A stretch of DNA of 44,047 bases from a virus. The DNA lies in IMG/VR virus record IMGVR_UViG_3300025870_001435, positions 1 to 44,047 of that record; one strand, written 5' to 3'. The notes beneath the pieces were generated by a model. It saw nothing but the letters and a program-made list of their open reading frames with translations. It had not been told where the DNA came from and did no database searches. The translations under genes were made by a program, and so were the position numbers. The number at the start of each line of letters is the position of its first letter. The stretch's first letter is position 1. Positions 1 to 8,062 of the stretch are shown here, piece by piece.

Positions 1-134
1 CAACCAGAAAACATCCAATGTTAGTGATGCCATCGTTCGACAACCTGGAACAATTACTAAGTACAAAGACTGAAGACTATAAATTAATGGGTTACAATCC
101 AATGGATACTATCAAGGCTCCAATGGCGGTATGA
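1..134 (+). CDS. 3' end of an unidentified gene, cut by the window edge
   Basis: An open frame read from base 3 runs without a stop to TGA at 132-134 and gives about 43 C-terminal residues, ending in NPMDTIKAPMAV. Its stop overlaps the start of the next gene in an ATGA arrangement, as is common across this window, which supports a real gene and likely translational coupling. I do not recognise the fragment, and too little is present to assign a family. The start lies upstream of the window. Confidence 0.6.
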   Translation, partial: TRKHPMLVMPSFDNLEQLLSTKTEDYKLMGYNPMDTIKAPMAV

Positions 135-736
135 ATAGACTAGTAGCATTTGGAGATAGTATCACTTTTGGCTATGCGCTAGATGATAACATAGATACAC
201 CAACTGTTCCTAGTATATACTCGTGGCCTTCTGTGCTTGCTAAAACACTACAAGTAGACTTAAAAAACTGTGGAGTTCCAGGAGCAAGTAATAAAGAAAT
301 ATGGCACAATATCGTAAACTTTGAATATCAAGACAATGATTTTGTGATAGTCAATTGGAATACTGCACACAGATTTTGTTTTTTTAACAACGATAACACT
401 GTTAAGATAGGTATGTCAACACGTTATGCAAATAAAAAACTTACTGATATATTTTATGAAAACTTTTACAGCGATACTGATATTAAACTAGACAATCAAC
501 TTAGGATCAGTCATTGTGCTTTTTTTCTTGATTCAATTGGTATCAAAAACTATCATAGTTTTACAACTGGTAAAGACTTTAAAATGAAAGATTGGATGCA
601 AAATATTACAACTGTAGGCGGCAATATGTTTAAGTTTCGAGAAACAGATAAAGCTCTTGACGGAACACATCCTGGAAAACAAGCACAAATATTGTATGCT
701 GAAACAATACACAAAGACTTAAAAGAAACTATGTAG
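131..736 (+). CDS. SGNH/GDSL-type hydrolase
   Basis: A 201-residue protein with the SGNH-hydrolase block I motif GDSIT at residues 8-12 (candidate nucleophile Ser10) and a DxxH block V, DGTHP, at 177-181 (Asp177, His180). This family usually deacetylates or de-esterifies sugars and lipids. There is no signal peptide, so it probably acts in the cytoplasm of the infected cell. It begins in an ATGA overlap with the preceding gene and converges on the minus-strand gene at 719 with an 18-base overlap. A second, more divergent SGNH protein lies at 32378-33208. The fold is well supported; the substrate is unknown, with acyl groups on glycans a plausible guess. Confidence 0.82.
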   Translation: MNRLVAFGDSITFGYALDDNIDTPTVPSIYSWPSVLAKTLQVDLKNCGVPGASNKEIWHNIVNFEYQDNDFVIVNWNTAHRFCFFNNDNTVKIGMSTRYANKKLTDIFYENFYSDTDIKLDNQLRISHCAFFLDSIGIKNYHSFTTGKDFKMKDWMQNITTVGGNMFKFRETDKALDGTHPGKQAQILYAETIHKDLKETM

Positions 737-1705
737 ATATTTTTTCCAGTAGGCTAAATTATATTTCTTATACTGTTGATTATATAATCTATCATTGTAT
801 GTACTAGTCCACAAGTCATGAAAATCAGACTGACTTAAACTACTAAGCCTATCTAATTCATCTGCAATCATTTTAGCTCTTGTAGGCATATCGGACTCTA
901 AATCATATGAATGATCAATTACATTATCAAAAGTTTTATAACCATAATCCCTGAGACTGCGTATACAGTGTTGTTGTCCTAGTATCAAAAATAATTGTCC
1001 GCTTCTTATGGCTTTGTGTGTTTTTTCACTAAAAAATATACCATTTTGTGAATTAGTCATAGTTTCAGTTACAACATCTATAGCTCTTTGTGAACGTAGT
1101 TGATAACTGCCGTGATATGCGCCGTTTTCACCTTGTGGTATATCTACTGCTGGATTAAATTGCGAATGTATACTATTGTACAGGTCGTCATCTTGGAATA
1201 GTTCTCGAGTAGTGGGATAAGTTCTACCTGTAGGTTCTATTAAATGTGTTGGAAATATAATATCTCCTTGCTCGGGTTGCAATCTAGCAATGTGTTTAAT
1301 CAGTTCTATTCTATGTGGTCTAGGTCGTCTTACCCAAAATTGCCATCTAAGATTAGGTAAACTAGGATTTGTTATAGGAGGTGTATCGGTGTCAGTTACA
1401 ATTTGCCAATGCGGCCACCAGATCCATCTTGGATTATCTACATCTAAGCAACCTGTAAAGCAAAGTAGATTAGGGTTTGTTTGGACAAAATTATCAAACA
1501 GTTTTACCCAGCCGTCTAGGCTTGTATTAAATGCATAGTGTTTATATTGGTTTGATGCTATTGCTGCATCTAGATTTTGTTGTAGTATCGATTCGATTTT
1601 ACCAATATCATGCCCCCAATTTATTTTATGACCCTGTAGTGCCGTAACATGATCTAAAACAAACACATCATCTGGAAACATTTTAATTTTTCTAATATCT
1701 AACAA
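719..1705 (-). CDS. Glycosyltransferase-like marine phage protein
   Basis: A 328-residue protein that starts at TTG 1705, preceded by AAGGA at good spacing. The C-terminal half holds FFSEKTHKAI, then QLFLILGQQ, LRDYGYKTFDNVIDHSYD and a helical tail. This xEK...F..G...L...G(Y/F)..(Y/F)D...D..Y pattern recurs in marine phage proteins and resembles the nucleotide-sugar-binding end of fucosyltransferase-like (GT10-type) enzymes. The gene at 31298-32401 shares it and is a paralog. The N-terminal half is tryptophan- and proline-rich and I do not recognise it. Glycosyl transfer is inferred from the C-terminal pattern only. It is transcribed divergently from the gene at 1779. Confidence 0.6.
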   Translation of the reverse strand: MLDIRKIKMFPDDVFVLDHVTALQGHKINWGHDIGKIESILQQNLDAAIASNQYKHYAFNTSLDGWVKLFDNFVQTNPNLLCFTGCLDVDNPRWIWWPHWQIVTDTDTPPITNPSLPNLRWQFWVRRPRPHRIELIKHIARLQPEQGDIIFPTHLIEPTGRTYPTTRELFQDDDLYNSIHSQFNPAVDIPQGENGAYHGSYQLRSQRAIDVVTETMTNSQNGIFFSEKTHKAIRSGQLFLILGQQHCIRSLRDYGYKTFDNVIDHSYDLESDMPTRAKMIADELDRLSSLSQSDFHDLWTSTYNDRLYNQQYKKYNLAYWKKYLHSFF

Positions 1706-1715
1706 CTGTTATCCT

Positions 1716-1738
1716 TATAAGTAATATTAGTACTTATT
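1716..1738. promoter_or_regulatory. Divergent late-promoter-like pair
   Basis: The short gap between the divergent genes contains TATAAGTA on the plus strand (1716-1723) and AATAAGTA on the minus strand (1738-1731). Each differs from the T4/cyanophage late consensus NATAAATA at one base. The facing arrangement matches the better copies at 9203, 25933 and 29521. The assignment rests on motif and position only. Confidence 0.4.
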
Positions 1739-1740
1739 GA

Positions 1741-1782
1741 ATGAAAATAATAAACGTAACTTTTATCGGACATCGATTATGA
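1741..1782 (+). other. Possible 13-codon leader ORF
   Basis: ATG at 1741 opens a 13-codon frame (MKIINVTFIGHRL) whose TGA at 1780-1782 overlaps the ATG at 1779 of the next gene. Its first 15 bases, ATGAAAATAATAAAC, are repeated exactly at 1779-1793, where they begin the real gene. It could be a translated leader, a duplicated start region or a decayed gene start. No Shine-Dalgarno sequence is visible before either ATG. Confidence 0.25.
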
Positions 1783-2435
1783 AAATAATAAACATTCTTG
1801 AAAGCCCAGACTATCCAAAGCACAAGGAAAATTTAAAAAATGTATGTGCATGGATAGAGCAAAACGACAATCATCGTAATGCAAAGAACTATTATAACTT
1901 AGATCAGTTTGTTGACAAGTTTGATAGTTTTGAAATCATTTATGACGACAACAACATTGTTGCGTTTAGTGGCTTGTGGAACAACGGACATTATCCCAAT
2001 AATACTGTGCGCTGTAGCACTAGAACATATTATCATCCTGACTACAGAAACCGAGGCAGTAAGCGTAATGTACGTTGGAGTGAAGATTGGTTTATTCCAT
2101 ACGAAGTAGATAAAGCAATTCAACTGGGTTATGATTATGCTTTCATTAGTATTGAGTTACTAATGCGTAGGCGAAGTATGCAGGATTTGGTCAACTATAT
2201 CAGTAAAGACAGAAACTGGATACTACACGATAACATGTGTAATACATGTAGACAACACAACGATACTGGCAAGTTTATAGGAGTAAACAAAGACTCTAAC
2301 TGCTGGCAAAATGTGTGCTACACACCGCTTAAAAGCGTTATTGACAGAGGGTTTGAGTTGCCTAATATCAGTATTGCGGAGTATAATCAAGTGTATGCTA
2401 GCACACAAAAAACACGTTTACAGCGTTTAGGATAG
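1779..2435 (+). CDS. GNAT-like acetyltransferase (tentative)
   Basis: A 218-residue protein counted from ATG 1779. A longer reading from TTG 1737 adds 14 residues but lacks a ribosome site. The segment FEIIYDDNNIVAFSGLW followed by STRTYYHPDYRNRGSKRN resembles the central strands and the pyrophosphate-binding loop of GNAT acyltransferases, though the R/Q-x-x-G-x-G/A signature is not exact. A CNTC and other cysteines occur late in the protein. It lies downstream of a promoter-like TATAAGTA and converges with the alpha/beta hydrolase at 2427 with a 9-base overlap. Substrate unknown; the family call is tentative. Confidence 0.45.
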   Translation: MKIINILESPDYPKHKENLKNVCAWIEQNDNHRNAKNYYNLDQFVDKFDSFEIIYDDNNIVAFSGLWNNGHYPNNTVRCSTRTYYHPDYRNRGSKRNVRWSEDWFIPYEVDKAIQLGYDYAFISIELLMRRRSMQDLVNYISKDRNWILHDNMCNTCRQHNDTGKFIGVNKDSNCWQNVCYTPLKSVIDRGFELPNISIAEYNQVYASTQKTRLQRLG

Positions 2436-3131
2436 CCACTCAGTGAATAAGTTTTCAGTGAGTAACCTACTTTGTTCGTTGTACTTTACAGTTACTCCTT
2501 TTTGATAATTTAATTTATCTAACGTTCCTTCAAACGGTACAGGCAATTCAATATCTCTGAGGCTTACAACATTTTCTAAAAATCTATCTTCACGTGGATT
2601 TAAGAATCCATGAAACCCATCAACTACATGTAATTCTACATCTACATGTTGCGCATATCTATGTGCTTGAGCAACTGGTGTCCAATTATCATCTTTGCCT
2701 GTTACAATAGTTACATGGCGTGCAGTTAACATTGGTGTTGTTATTCCTACAAGCGCAGGGTACGCTACAAAGGTTTTATCAAAGTCTGCGCTGCATATTA
2801 AACATGATGTTCCACCAGCACTAATACCAAACAATATTTTTTTGGTGGCATTATACTTTTTACTTACAGCATAAATGTCAGTAGCTCTGTCATCAAAAGT
2901 AGGATAGACATCATTTACATCATGCCATATTTGGCTTTTAACATCACGTTTTGTAAAATGATCAACTATAACAACTTGGTATCCGTTAGCACATGCCATG
3001 TTTGCGAAATCTATATCTATATCACTTATACCTCCAGAGCCGTGACTCATTATAAGCAACGGTAATTCCTTTGAAAATCTATCTGGAGTAAAATGAATAT
3101 GATCGTGATGTGTTGTTATTTTATCAAACAT
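2427..3131 (-). CDS. Alpha/beta hydrolase (dienelactone-hydrolase-like)
   Basis: A 234-residue protein with a complete set of alpha/beta-hydrolase landmarks: HGSGG oxyanion loop at 30-34, nucleophile elbow GISAGG at 102-107 (Ser104), acid candidates Asp147/Asp148 in GKDDNW, and His174 in DGFHGF. The layout fits the dienelactone hydrolase/acetylxylan-esterase-like branch, which cleaves esters or related bonds in the cytosol. It is the last gene of the minus-strand run that starts at 9174 and directly follows the oxygenase gene at 3132. Fold and triad are clear; the substrate is not. Confidence 0.85.
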   Translation of the reverse strand: MFDKITTHHDHIHFTPDRFSKELPLLIMSHGSGGISDIDIDFANMACANGYQVVIVDHFTKRDVKSQIWHDVNDVYPTFDDRATDIYAVSKKYNATKKILFGISAGGTSCLICSADFDKTFVAYPALVGITTPMLTARHVTIVTGKDDNWTPVAQAHRYAQHVDVELHVVDGFHGFLNPREDRFLENVVSLRDIELPVPFEGTLDKLNYQKGVTVKYNEQSRLLTENLFTEWLS

Positions 3132-3653
3132 TTAAATGCCGCTAATAACTAAGTGTACTCTATCTTCTCTACTAGCATTTACAGCAGTATGATATTCATC
3201 TGTATTCATCTCATAACATACACCATCACCGGGTATATGGAAATGCTTGTGATCTCTATACAGTATAAAACAATTTTCATTTGTATCTACCGCAAAGTGA
3301 TATCTTACCATACCTGGATCGTTATGCATCCAATAACATTTCTTAGCAGGTACTTTCATTAATCTCATTCTTCCCATGTTGTGAGGGAATGTTTTAAATA
3401 TTTCTTCAAACACTGTTCCGTTAAACTCAGGATTAAACTCAGTAAAATCAGATTCTTCTAGCCCATACATAGGACAATGATCTAGTCTACTATCACCTGT
3501 GCCTTGATACGGATCAGCTTCAACACCTACTGTATTCTGAAAACATATTTGATTATGATTATTAAATGGGTACTTGTCTAATACCAACTTGGTGTCTTTT
3601 GCTAGTTGTTTAAAATCTACACTGTAGTCTATTGCGCTAATTAATTCTGACAT
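3132..3653 (-). CDS. Aspartyl/asparaginyl beta-hydroxylase-like 2OG oxygenase
   Basis: A 173-residue single-domain protein. The Fe(II) ligand pattern is visible as His110-x-Asp112 in WMHNDPGMVRYH, then His155 in EYHTAVN, with Arg165 (EDRVHLVI) positioned to bind 2-oxoglutarate. The H..D...RYHF...N spacing is typical of the Asp/Asn hydroxylase cupin family, which hydroxylates peptides and small molecules. ATG 3653 is preferred over GTG 3656: it overlaps the upstream nitroreductase stop as TGATG and has AGGTG at good spacing. A second, unrelated-looking 2OG oxygenase lies at 18894. Substrate unknown. Confidence 0.82.
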   Translation of the reverse strand: MSELISAIDYSVDFKQLAKDTKLVLDKYPFNNHNQICFQNTVGVEADPYQGTGDSRLDHCPMYGLEESDFTEFNPEFNGTVFEEIFKTFPHNMGRMRLMKVPAKKCYWMHNDPGMVRYHFAVDTNENCFILYRDHKHFHIPGDGVCYEMNTDEYHTAVNASREDRVHLVISGI

Positions 3654-4372
3654 CACGCACCTGCCAGTGGAAGATTAAGCCACGTGTCTGGCAATGATAC
3701 ATCATCCTGTCCAAATATAATTACATAGCTATCTAATCCTGGTCTAGGTCGAGTTTCTTCTATTCCACGTCTTACCAAACTTTCAGCACTCATATTGTCT
3801 GATTGTTCTAGTGTAACTCTAGCTCTGCTCATATGGTCTGTTTCAGTAGCAGGATATCCCACACCTAAACTCAATGATACTTTTCTAAGCTCACCGTTAA
3901 CGGTTAATGCTCCGCCTCTGCTCTCATCTTGTGTGCCTGTCCATCCGTCTAACCCTTGACTTTGACAGAAACCGATGTTCAAGCCAGCATCCAAAGCAGC
4001 TAACCCAACTGCCATACTAGCCATACCTGCATAGTATCTGTGTAGTTCATTTAATGCCGCTGGTGGCACACTAGGATCTGTTACACCATTTGCGTCTACT
4101 ACATTTGCTTTAGGACAAAAACAAAATACAACTGGTGCTAATAACTGTGGATTAAATACATCTACTTCGCACTCTGTGTTAACATATAGCTCTTGTTTCA
4201 TATCTTGTGCGTTGTTTCCTAGCACAAAAACTTCTGTTGGCATTTGCTGTTCTTTAGCTGGTATACGATTAATAACCGCTAGTAAATCATTTATTATTTC
4301 TGTGCTTACAGGCTTATTGCTAAAGCATCTAGTATTTTTTCTATTATCTAGTAGTGTTGCTATCTTATTCAT
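3653..4372 (-). CDS. Nitroreductase-family FMN oxidoreductase
   Basis: A 239-residue protein beginning IATLLDNRKNTRCFSNKPVS, the usual N-terminal FMN-binding 'R(K)S.R.F..kpv' region of nitroreductases. It continues with a dimer-interface helix (YAGMASMAVGLAALDAGLNIGFCQS) and a late LSLGVGYP strand. Such enzymes reduce nitro groups, flavins, enones or iodotyrosine-like substrates with NAD(P)H. AGGA lies ahead of ATG 4372, and the gene is separated by 9 bases from the sulfotransferase. A reductase inside this modification cluster may act on a pathway intermediate. Family assignment is strong, role unknown. Confidence 0.82.
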   Translation of the reverse strand: MNKIATLLDNRKNTRCFSNKPVSTEIINDLLAVINRIPAKEQQMPTEVFVLGNNAQDMKQELYVNTECEVDVFNPQLLAPVVFCFCPKANVVDANGVTDPSVPPAALNELHRYYAGMASMAVGLAALDAGLNIGFCQSQGLDGWTGTQDESRGGALTVNGELRKVSLSLGVGYPATETDHMSRARVTLEQSDNMSAESLVRRGIEETRPRPGLDSYVIIFGQDDVSLPDTWLNLPLAGA

Positions 4373-4381
4373 AATTTCTTC

Positions 4382-5200
4382 CTAAAGTGTATATTCGTAT
4401 TCGAATATATCTGGATCTTGCATCCAGTCCATCACCTGTTCTAAGTTATTTACAAGATTACTTTTGTGTCCTAGTGTGTATTTTATCTTTTTAAATGTTT
4501 CAACACTCTGTGTAGGGTAACCTAATAACGGCAATATTTTATCTACATCATCTTGCCAGTCTTCGTAATGTATAACAGTATCTATCTGTTTACGCTGTTT
4601 AAAGTATTCAAACAACCGATTTGTTTCTTGTAGTCCTTGTACACAAAAATCAAAATGCTGACGTTGAATATCAAATGTAGGTACATCTACAGTTTGATCC
4701 TGATAGCCAATGTGCATTATTTTAGTGTGTTTAGCTATTAGGTAACTTATTATTTGTTCTCTGATGTCTCTTCTTGCGCAAAATACAAAACTATATCCGT
4801 TTAATAGTTTAGGATCTTGAAAGTTTTGTGCAAATGTTTGTGTTTGTATTTTAAAGAAACTCTTGTCTTGGTTGTGTACATTTTGTTGTAATAGTTGTTT
4901 TCTTTTGATTACTTCGTTGTAGTATCTTTCACTGCCTATATCAAACGGCTTGGGATTGTCGTATAAAAAACTACGCTGTACTGCTCCATCAATTTGATCA
5001 TATGTTTTTACATATGTTCCCACAGGTAATGGTGGATCGTATGGTACGTTTACATCTTTGCCGTTTTCATCATACCGCATCAACACTAGTGGTATATTAG
5101 TTATTTCACCTATATATTCTTTGTGATGTGCTTGTGCTAAACATTGACCAACAACTGTACTGCCAGTACGATTATAACTGAGTATAGCAAATGTTTTCAT
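4382..5200 (-). CDS. Sulfotransferase-like P-loop protein
   Basis: A 272-residue protein with an N-terminal strand followed by SYNRTGSTVVGQ (RTGST at 11-15), the 5'-phosphosulfate-binding loop of PAPS-dependent sulfotransferases. A later strand-helix with FVFCARRDIREQIISYLIAKH corresponds to the 3'-phosphate-binding region (R..R....S). VIHYEDW is a typical later strand of the family. It would transfer sulfate to a hydroxyl or amine on a sugar or small molecule. It overlaps the upstream rSAM gene by 4 bases, so the two are probably co-translated. Acceptor unknown. Confidence 0.75.
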   Translation of the reverse strand: MKTFAILSYNRTGSTVVGQCLAQAHHKEYIGEITNIPLVLMRYDENGKDVNVPYDPPLPVGTYVKTYDQIDGAVQRSFLYDNPKPFDIGSERYYNEVIKRKQLLQQNVHNQDKSFFKIQTQTFAQNFQDPKLLNGYSFVFCARRDIREQIISYLIAKHTKIMHIGYQDQTVDVPTFDIQRQHFDFCVQGLQETNRLFEYFKQRKQIDTVIHYEDWQDDVDKILPLLGYPTQSVETFKKIKYTLGHKSNLVNNLEQVMDWMQDPDIFEYEYTL

Positions 5201-6309
5201 ATTTTTCTCTTGGGTATTTTACTGTCAGCACTACTTACACAATTATCGCTAATACAAACTCTAGGCTTATCAAACAGTTTAAATCCTGTCTCAATATTAC
5301 CTAATGGTACATCAGCACAACTATAACTACGCTTGACACTGCCATCTGGTTCACGTATAATAATGCCACTGTAACCAGCATTACAACTCCAGCCTTTAAA
5401 CTCATTAAAGTTAAAAGCATTAAAGCGTTCTGCTTGATCCATGTACCATTTCTTACCAGTACTGTCCCGAAACTCTACTTGCATATGCCAAGGCACGCTC
5501 TTGTCGTTTTCGCCTAGTGTTTCTGGCGGCAGTTCGAAACTAGGCCTTGGGCGTGCTGCCCATTTACGTTTTGTTTCAGTATACGCCATTTGCGGCATTC
5601 CGTTATACAATCGCTGTAACATCTCGTCCGTATAACCTTCCACGACTCTTGACGCCGTTGGGTCACTTTGTGGCTTGAGTGTGACGTTGATTCCTTGCTC
5701 GTGGAAGAACAAGGCATTTTCCCAATCCCTTTCGAACCATTCCGGAACCATAACCATATTGATGGTGACCTGTACATCATGCTCCTGACATAATATGAGT
5801 TTGTTTGCAAACTCCTGTAGCTTGTCAAGTGTATTTAAGTGTTCTGTGTGTAAACTAGCTGTTATACTAGCTCTATGGAAAGGTTTTACTCGTTCTACAT
5901 AGTCCTCAAACCATTTCATTGGTCGACTACAGTTTGATGTCATGTGAACGCTAGTATAGTTTGTGTTGTCTATGTCATCAGCCAGATGTTGTAGAATGTC
6001 CAGGTACCCAGGATGAAAAGTAGGCTCACCACCACTAAGAGAAAAATGAAAGCTATTAAATCCGTTTTCACGTGCTTGCCTCTTTATTTCGTCAATTGTT
6101 TTGACACATAGTTCGGTAGGACGATGGTCTTTACGGTCACTACGGGCATAAGGCCAACAGTAGGAGCATTTGTAGTTACAGAATCTTCCGAGCAGCCAGC
6201 TGACAGTGAATAGATCACGGTACAACAAAGTACGCTGACCAACACTAACAATGTCGTCAAACGGTATTTTGGTAAAGTCATAATTGCTCCATTTTAAATC
6301 TTCTGTCAT
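5197..6309 (-). CDS. Radical SAM enzyme, group B (C-terminal twitch/SPASM-like)
   Basis: A 370-residue protein. The [4Fe-4S]/SAM motif is C44-x3-C48-x2-C51 in RFCNYKCSYC, and the SAM-binding GGEP is at 93-96. After the barrel, Cys309, Cys331, Cys352 and Cys357 form C-x21-C-x20-C-x4-C, which would bind one auxiliary iron-sulfur cluster. The same spacing appears in the proteins at 8050 and 20542. Such enzymes make a 5'-deoxyadenosyl radical to modify a peptide or small molecule. It overlaps by 4 bases both the SDR-like gene before it and the sulfotransferase after it. Confidence 0.92.
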   Translation of the reverse strand: MTEDLKWSNYDFTKIPFDDIVSVGQRTLLYRDLFTVSWLLGRFCNYKCSYCWPYARSDRKDHRPTELCVKTIDEIKRQARENGFNSFHFSLSGGEPTFHPGYLDILQHLADDIDNTNYTSVHMTSNCSRPMKWFEDYVERVKPFHRASITASLHTEHLNTLDKLQEFANKLILCQEHDVQVTINMVMVPEWFERDWENALFFHEQGINVTLKPQSDPTASRVVEGYTDEMLQRLYNGMPQMAYTETKRKWAARPRPSFELPPETLGENDKSVPWHMQVEFRDSTGKKWYMDQAERFNAFNFNEFKGWSCNAGYSGIIIREPDGSVKRSYSCADVPLGNIETGFKLFDKPRVCISDNCVSSADSKIPKRKI

Positions 6310-6854
6310 ACTACTCTCTTTTGCATAGGATCCATGCTTATTTCATTTATTGTAACATGCTTAGGAAGCTCTGTCAACCACTTGATATATGAAGCTGCTT
6401 CATCTATATCCATACATACTCTGTCAGGGTGTTTCTCTTGATTATTACTCAGCGTACCAAAACTAATTAAACTTACTCTAGGGCCACTGTGCCACACTCC
6501 CACCAATGCTAAACTATTACAATAATCTCTGAGTGCTTTCTTTTCAGCATTATATAGCCATGCCGTGCCTTTGCTAGTTCTGTCTGTGGTACTGCCTATA
6601 CATACAATATGTGCGTCATTGTTGGCGGTTCTACACGCCTTGTATACTAAATCCAGTAGTACAGTTTGATGAAAGCGCCATAGTGCGCTATTAATAATAA
6701 TAGTATCATGTTGTGCGGCTAACTGCGCAAATTCGTCCATACCTTTGTTACTAGTAAGTTCATGTCCACTAGATCGACTACAATATACTGCGTCAGGATA
6801 TATCTTATGTAGACTATGTGCTAAACCTTTTTGTGGGTTACCTGTTATAATCAT
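6306..6854 (-). CDS. SDR-like NAD(P)-binding oxidoreductase (short)
   Basis: A 182-residue protein with features of short-chain dehydrogenases: an N-terminal glycine turn (TGNPQKGLAHSL, 4-15), Ser88 in CIGSTT, and the YxxxK pair Tyr101/Lys105 in LYNAEKKAL. It is shorter than the usual 240-260 residues. The protein at 10370 is a paralog with Ser88, Tyr101 and Lys105 at identical positions, and both genes directly follow a group A rSAM gene. It starts in a 4-base overlap with the rSAM gene at 6851. Likely an alcohol/ketone redox step; substrate unknown. Confidence 0.7.
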   Translation of the reverse strand: MIITGNPQKGLAHSLHKIYPDAVYCSRSSGHELTSNKGMDEFAQLAAQHDTIIINSALWRFHQTVLLDLVYKACRTANNDAHIVCIGSTTDRTSKGTAWLYNAEKKALRDYCNSLALVGVWHSGPRVSLISFGTLSNNQEKHPDRVCMDIDEAASYIKWLTELPKHVTINEISMDPMQKRVV

Positions 6855-8062
6855 AATATACTATTTAATTCTGGAAATACATCAAAGTAATCGATACCTT
6901 TGAGTAGTCCTTGCTGTGTATAAAACTGTTTAGCATTTTGTAAATTTTTTTCATTTCTGTCAATACCAATATTATTAGCTAATATATCAAACCTTCGATT
7001 CAGTATTTGTTTAAATGAGTTATCGCTAAAACTTTTATTTAATATTTCTCTTGACTTTTCTATATAATCTATGTATGATTTAGGTAATATTGTAATACTC
7101 ATGCTCTTAGGATTAGTAACAGTATTGTTACCAAACAAAAAATCTTTGCCAAGTGTGCGTTGATGACGCACTGCATAATCAGTCCAGTATTGATAATGTT
7201 GGGGCATTGTACTCACACTTAATAGATTAACACTAGCATTGATACTGCACTGTATTTGACTACGACTAGCAAATATATCCATGTTGCTTACAAACAGATC
7301 AAAGTTTAAACCTGTTCTAATGTTTTCTGCTGTATCTCCTACAGTGTCTATACTGCCTTGTATCTCTGTTTGAATATTGTGTTGCTCACTAAATTTAACA
7401 AAATTTTCTACATTCTTTTGTAGTACATTTAAGTTACTGATAACGGCAATGGTCAGCCTAGTATCAGTGTGTTCAAACACTGTAGTAATACGTAACAAAA
7501 ACTTTTCTAGTTTATTCCAATTCAATAACGGTTCACCGCCTAGCATCTGTAATCTAAATTGAGGCACTTGATTTATAATATAACGATTTAAGTAATCAAC
7601 TAAACAGTCTTCTGCTGCGCTATCCCATTCTTGATTCATTGGCTGAGGGTTATTTGTTAATTTAGCCCACAGATTACTGTGATGAGCGTCACAATACATA
7701 CAGGTCATGTTGCACACATCACTGAAAATATAATCACATATGGCTGCCGGTGTTGTGTTTATTTTTAAATTTTTAAAATTATTCACACTCCATTCAGTTG
7801 TTTGCCATTCATTTTTACTGTCTCTGTAGCTTGGATGACACATTCTACATATATTAGCTGTTTGATTCAATTTCATATCTTCTAGTGCAAGTGCAAAGTG
7901 CTGATGATTAAACACGTCAGCACCGTGTGTTCTCAAGTATTCAGCACTTAATTCAACACCTTCTTGCTTGGGACATCTTGCTATTCTTCTACGTATATGA
8001 TCCACTCTAATATTGTAGCTCATTAAACTACACAGTGTGGGTGGATTGGCTATGGTTTCCAT
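6851..8062 (-). CDS. Radical SAM enzyme, group A (divergent N-terminal twitch)
   Basis: A 403-residue protein counted from ATG 8062, which has AAGGA ten bases upstream and only a 13-base overlap with the preceding gene. A longer frame to 8146 would overlap by 97 bases. The usual PxGxVxPCC text is missing, but the four twitch cysteines remain: Cys11-x18-Cys30, then Cys72-x2-Cys75. The rSAM motif is C117-x3-C121-x2-C124, and LGGEPL follows. A Cys109 just before the core is unusual. The C-terminus ends in FDVFPELNSIL, the group A tail signature. It sits between a group B rSAM and an SDR-like gene. Confidence 0.9.
   Translation of the reverse strand: METIANPPTLCSLMSYNIRVDHIRRRIARCPKQEGVELSAEYLRTHGADVFNHQHFALALEDMKLNQTANICRMCHPSYRDSKNEWQTTEWSVNNFKNLKINTTPAAICDYIFSDVCNMTCMYCDAHHSNLWAKLTNNPQPMNQEWDSAAEDCLVDYLNRYIINQVPQFRLQMLGGEPLLNWNKLEKFLLRITTVFEHTDTRLTIAVISNLNVLQKNVENFVKFSEQHNIQTEIQGSIDTVGDTAENIRTGLNFDLFVSNMDIFASRSQIQCSINASVNLLSVSTMPQHYQYWTDYAVRHQRTLGKDFLFGNNTVTNPKSMSITILPKSYIDYIEKSREILNKSFSDNSFKQILNRRFDILANNIGIDRNEKNLQNAKQFYTQQGLLKGIDYFDVFPELNSIL

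Noticed and set aside
1290-1538. Plus-strand 82-residue frame
   Set aside because: It lies fully inside the minus-strand gene at 719 and has no family motif or ribosome site; an antisense shadow.
1899-2123. Overlapping frames on both strands within the GNAT-like gene
   Set aside because: Low-complexity hydrophobic translations with no start signals; shadows of the coding frame.
2436-2460. Possible terminator at CACTCAGTG...CAGTGAG
   Set aside because: The repeats do not form a stable stem with a T-run, and the site is inside the end of a coding gene.
5514-5828. Minus-strand 104-residue frame inside the group B rSAM gene
   Set aside because: Same strand but another frame of a gene with clear rSAM motifs; composition is unlike a real protein.
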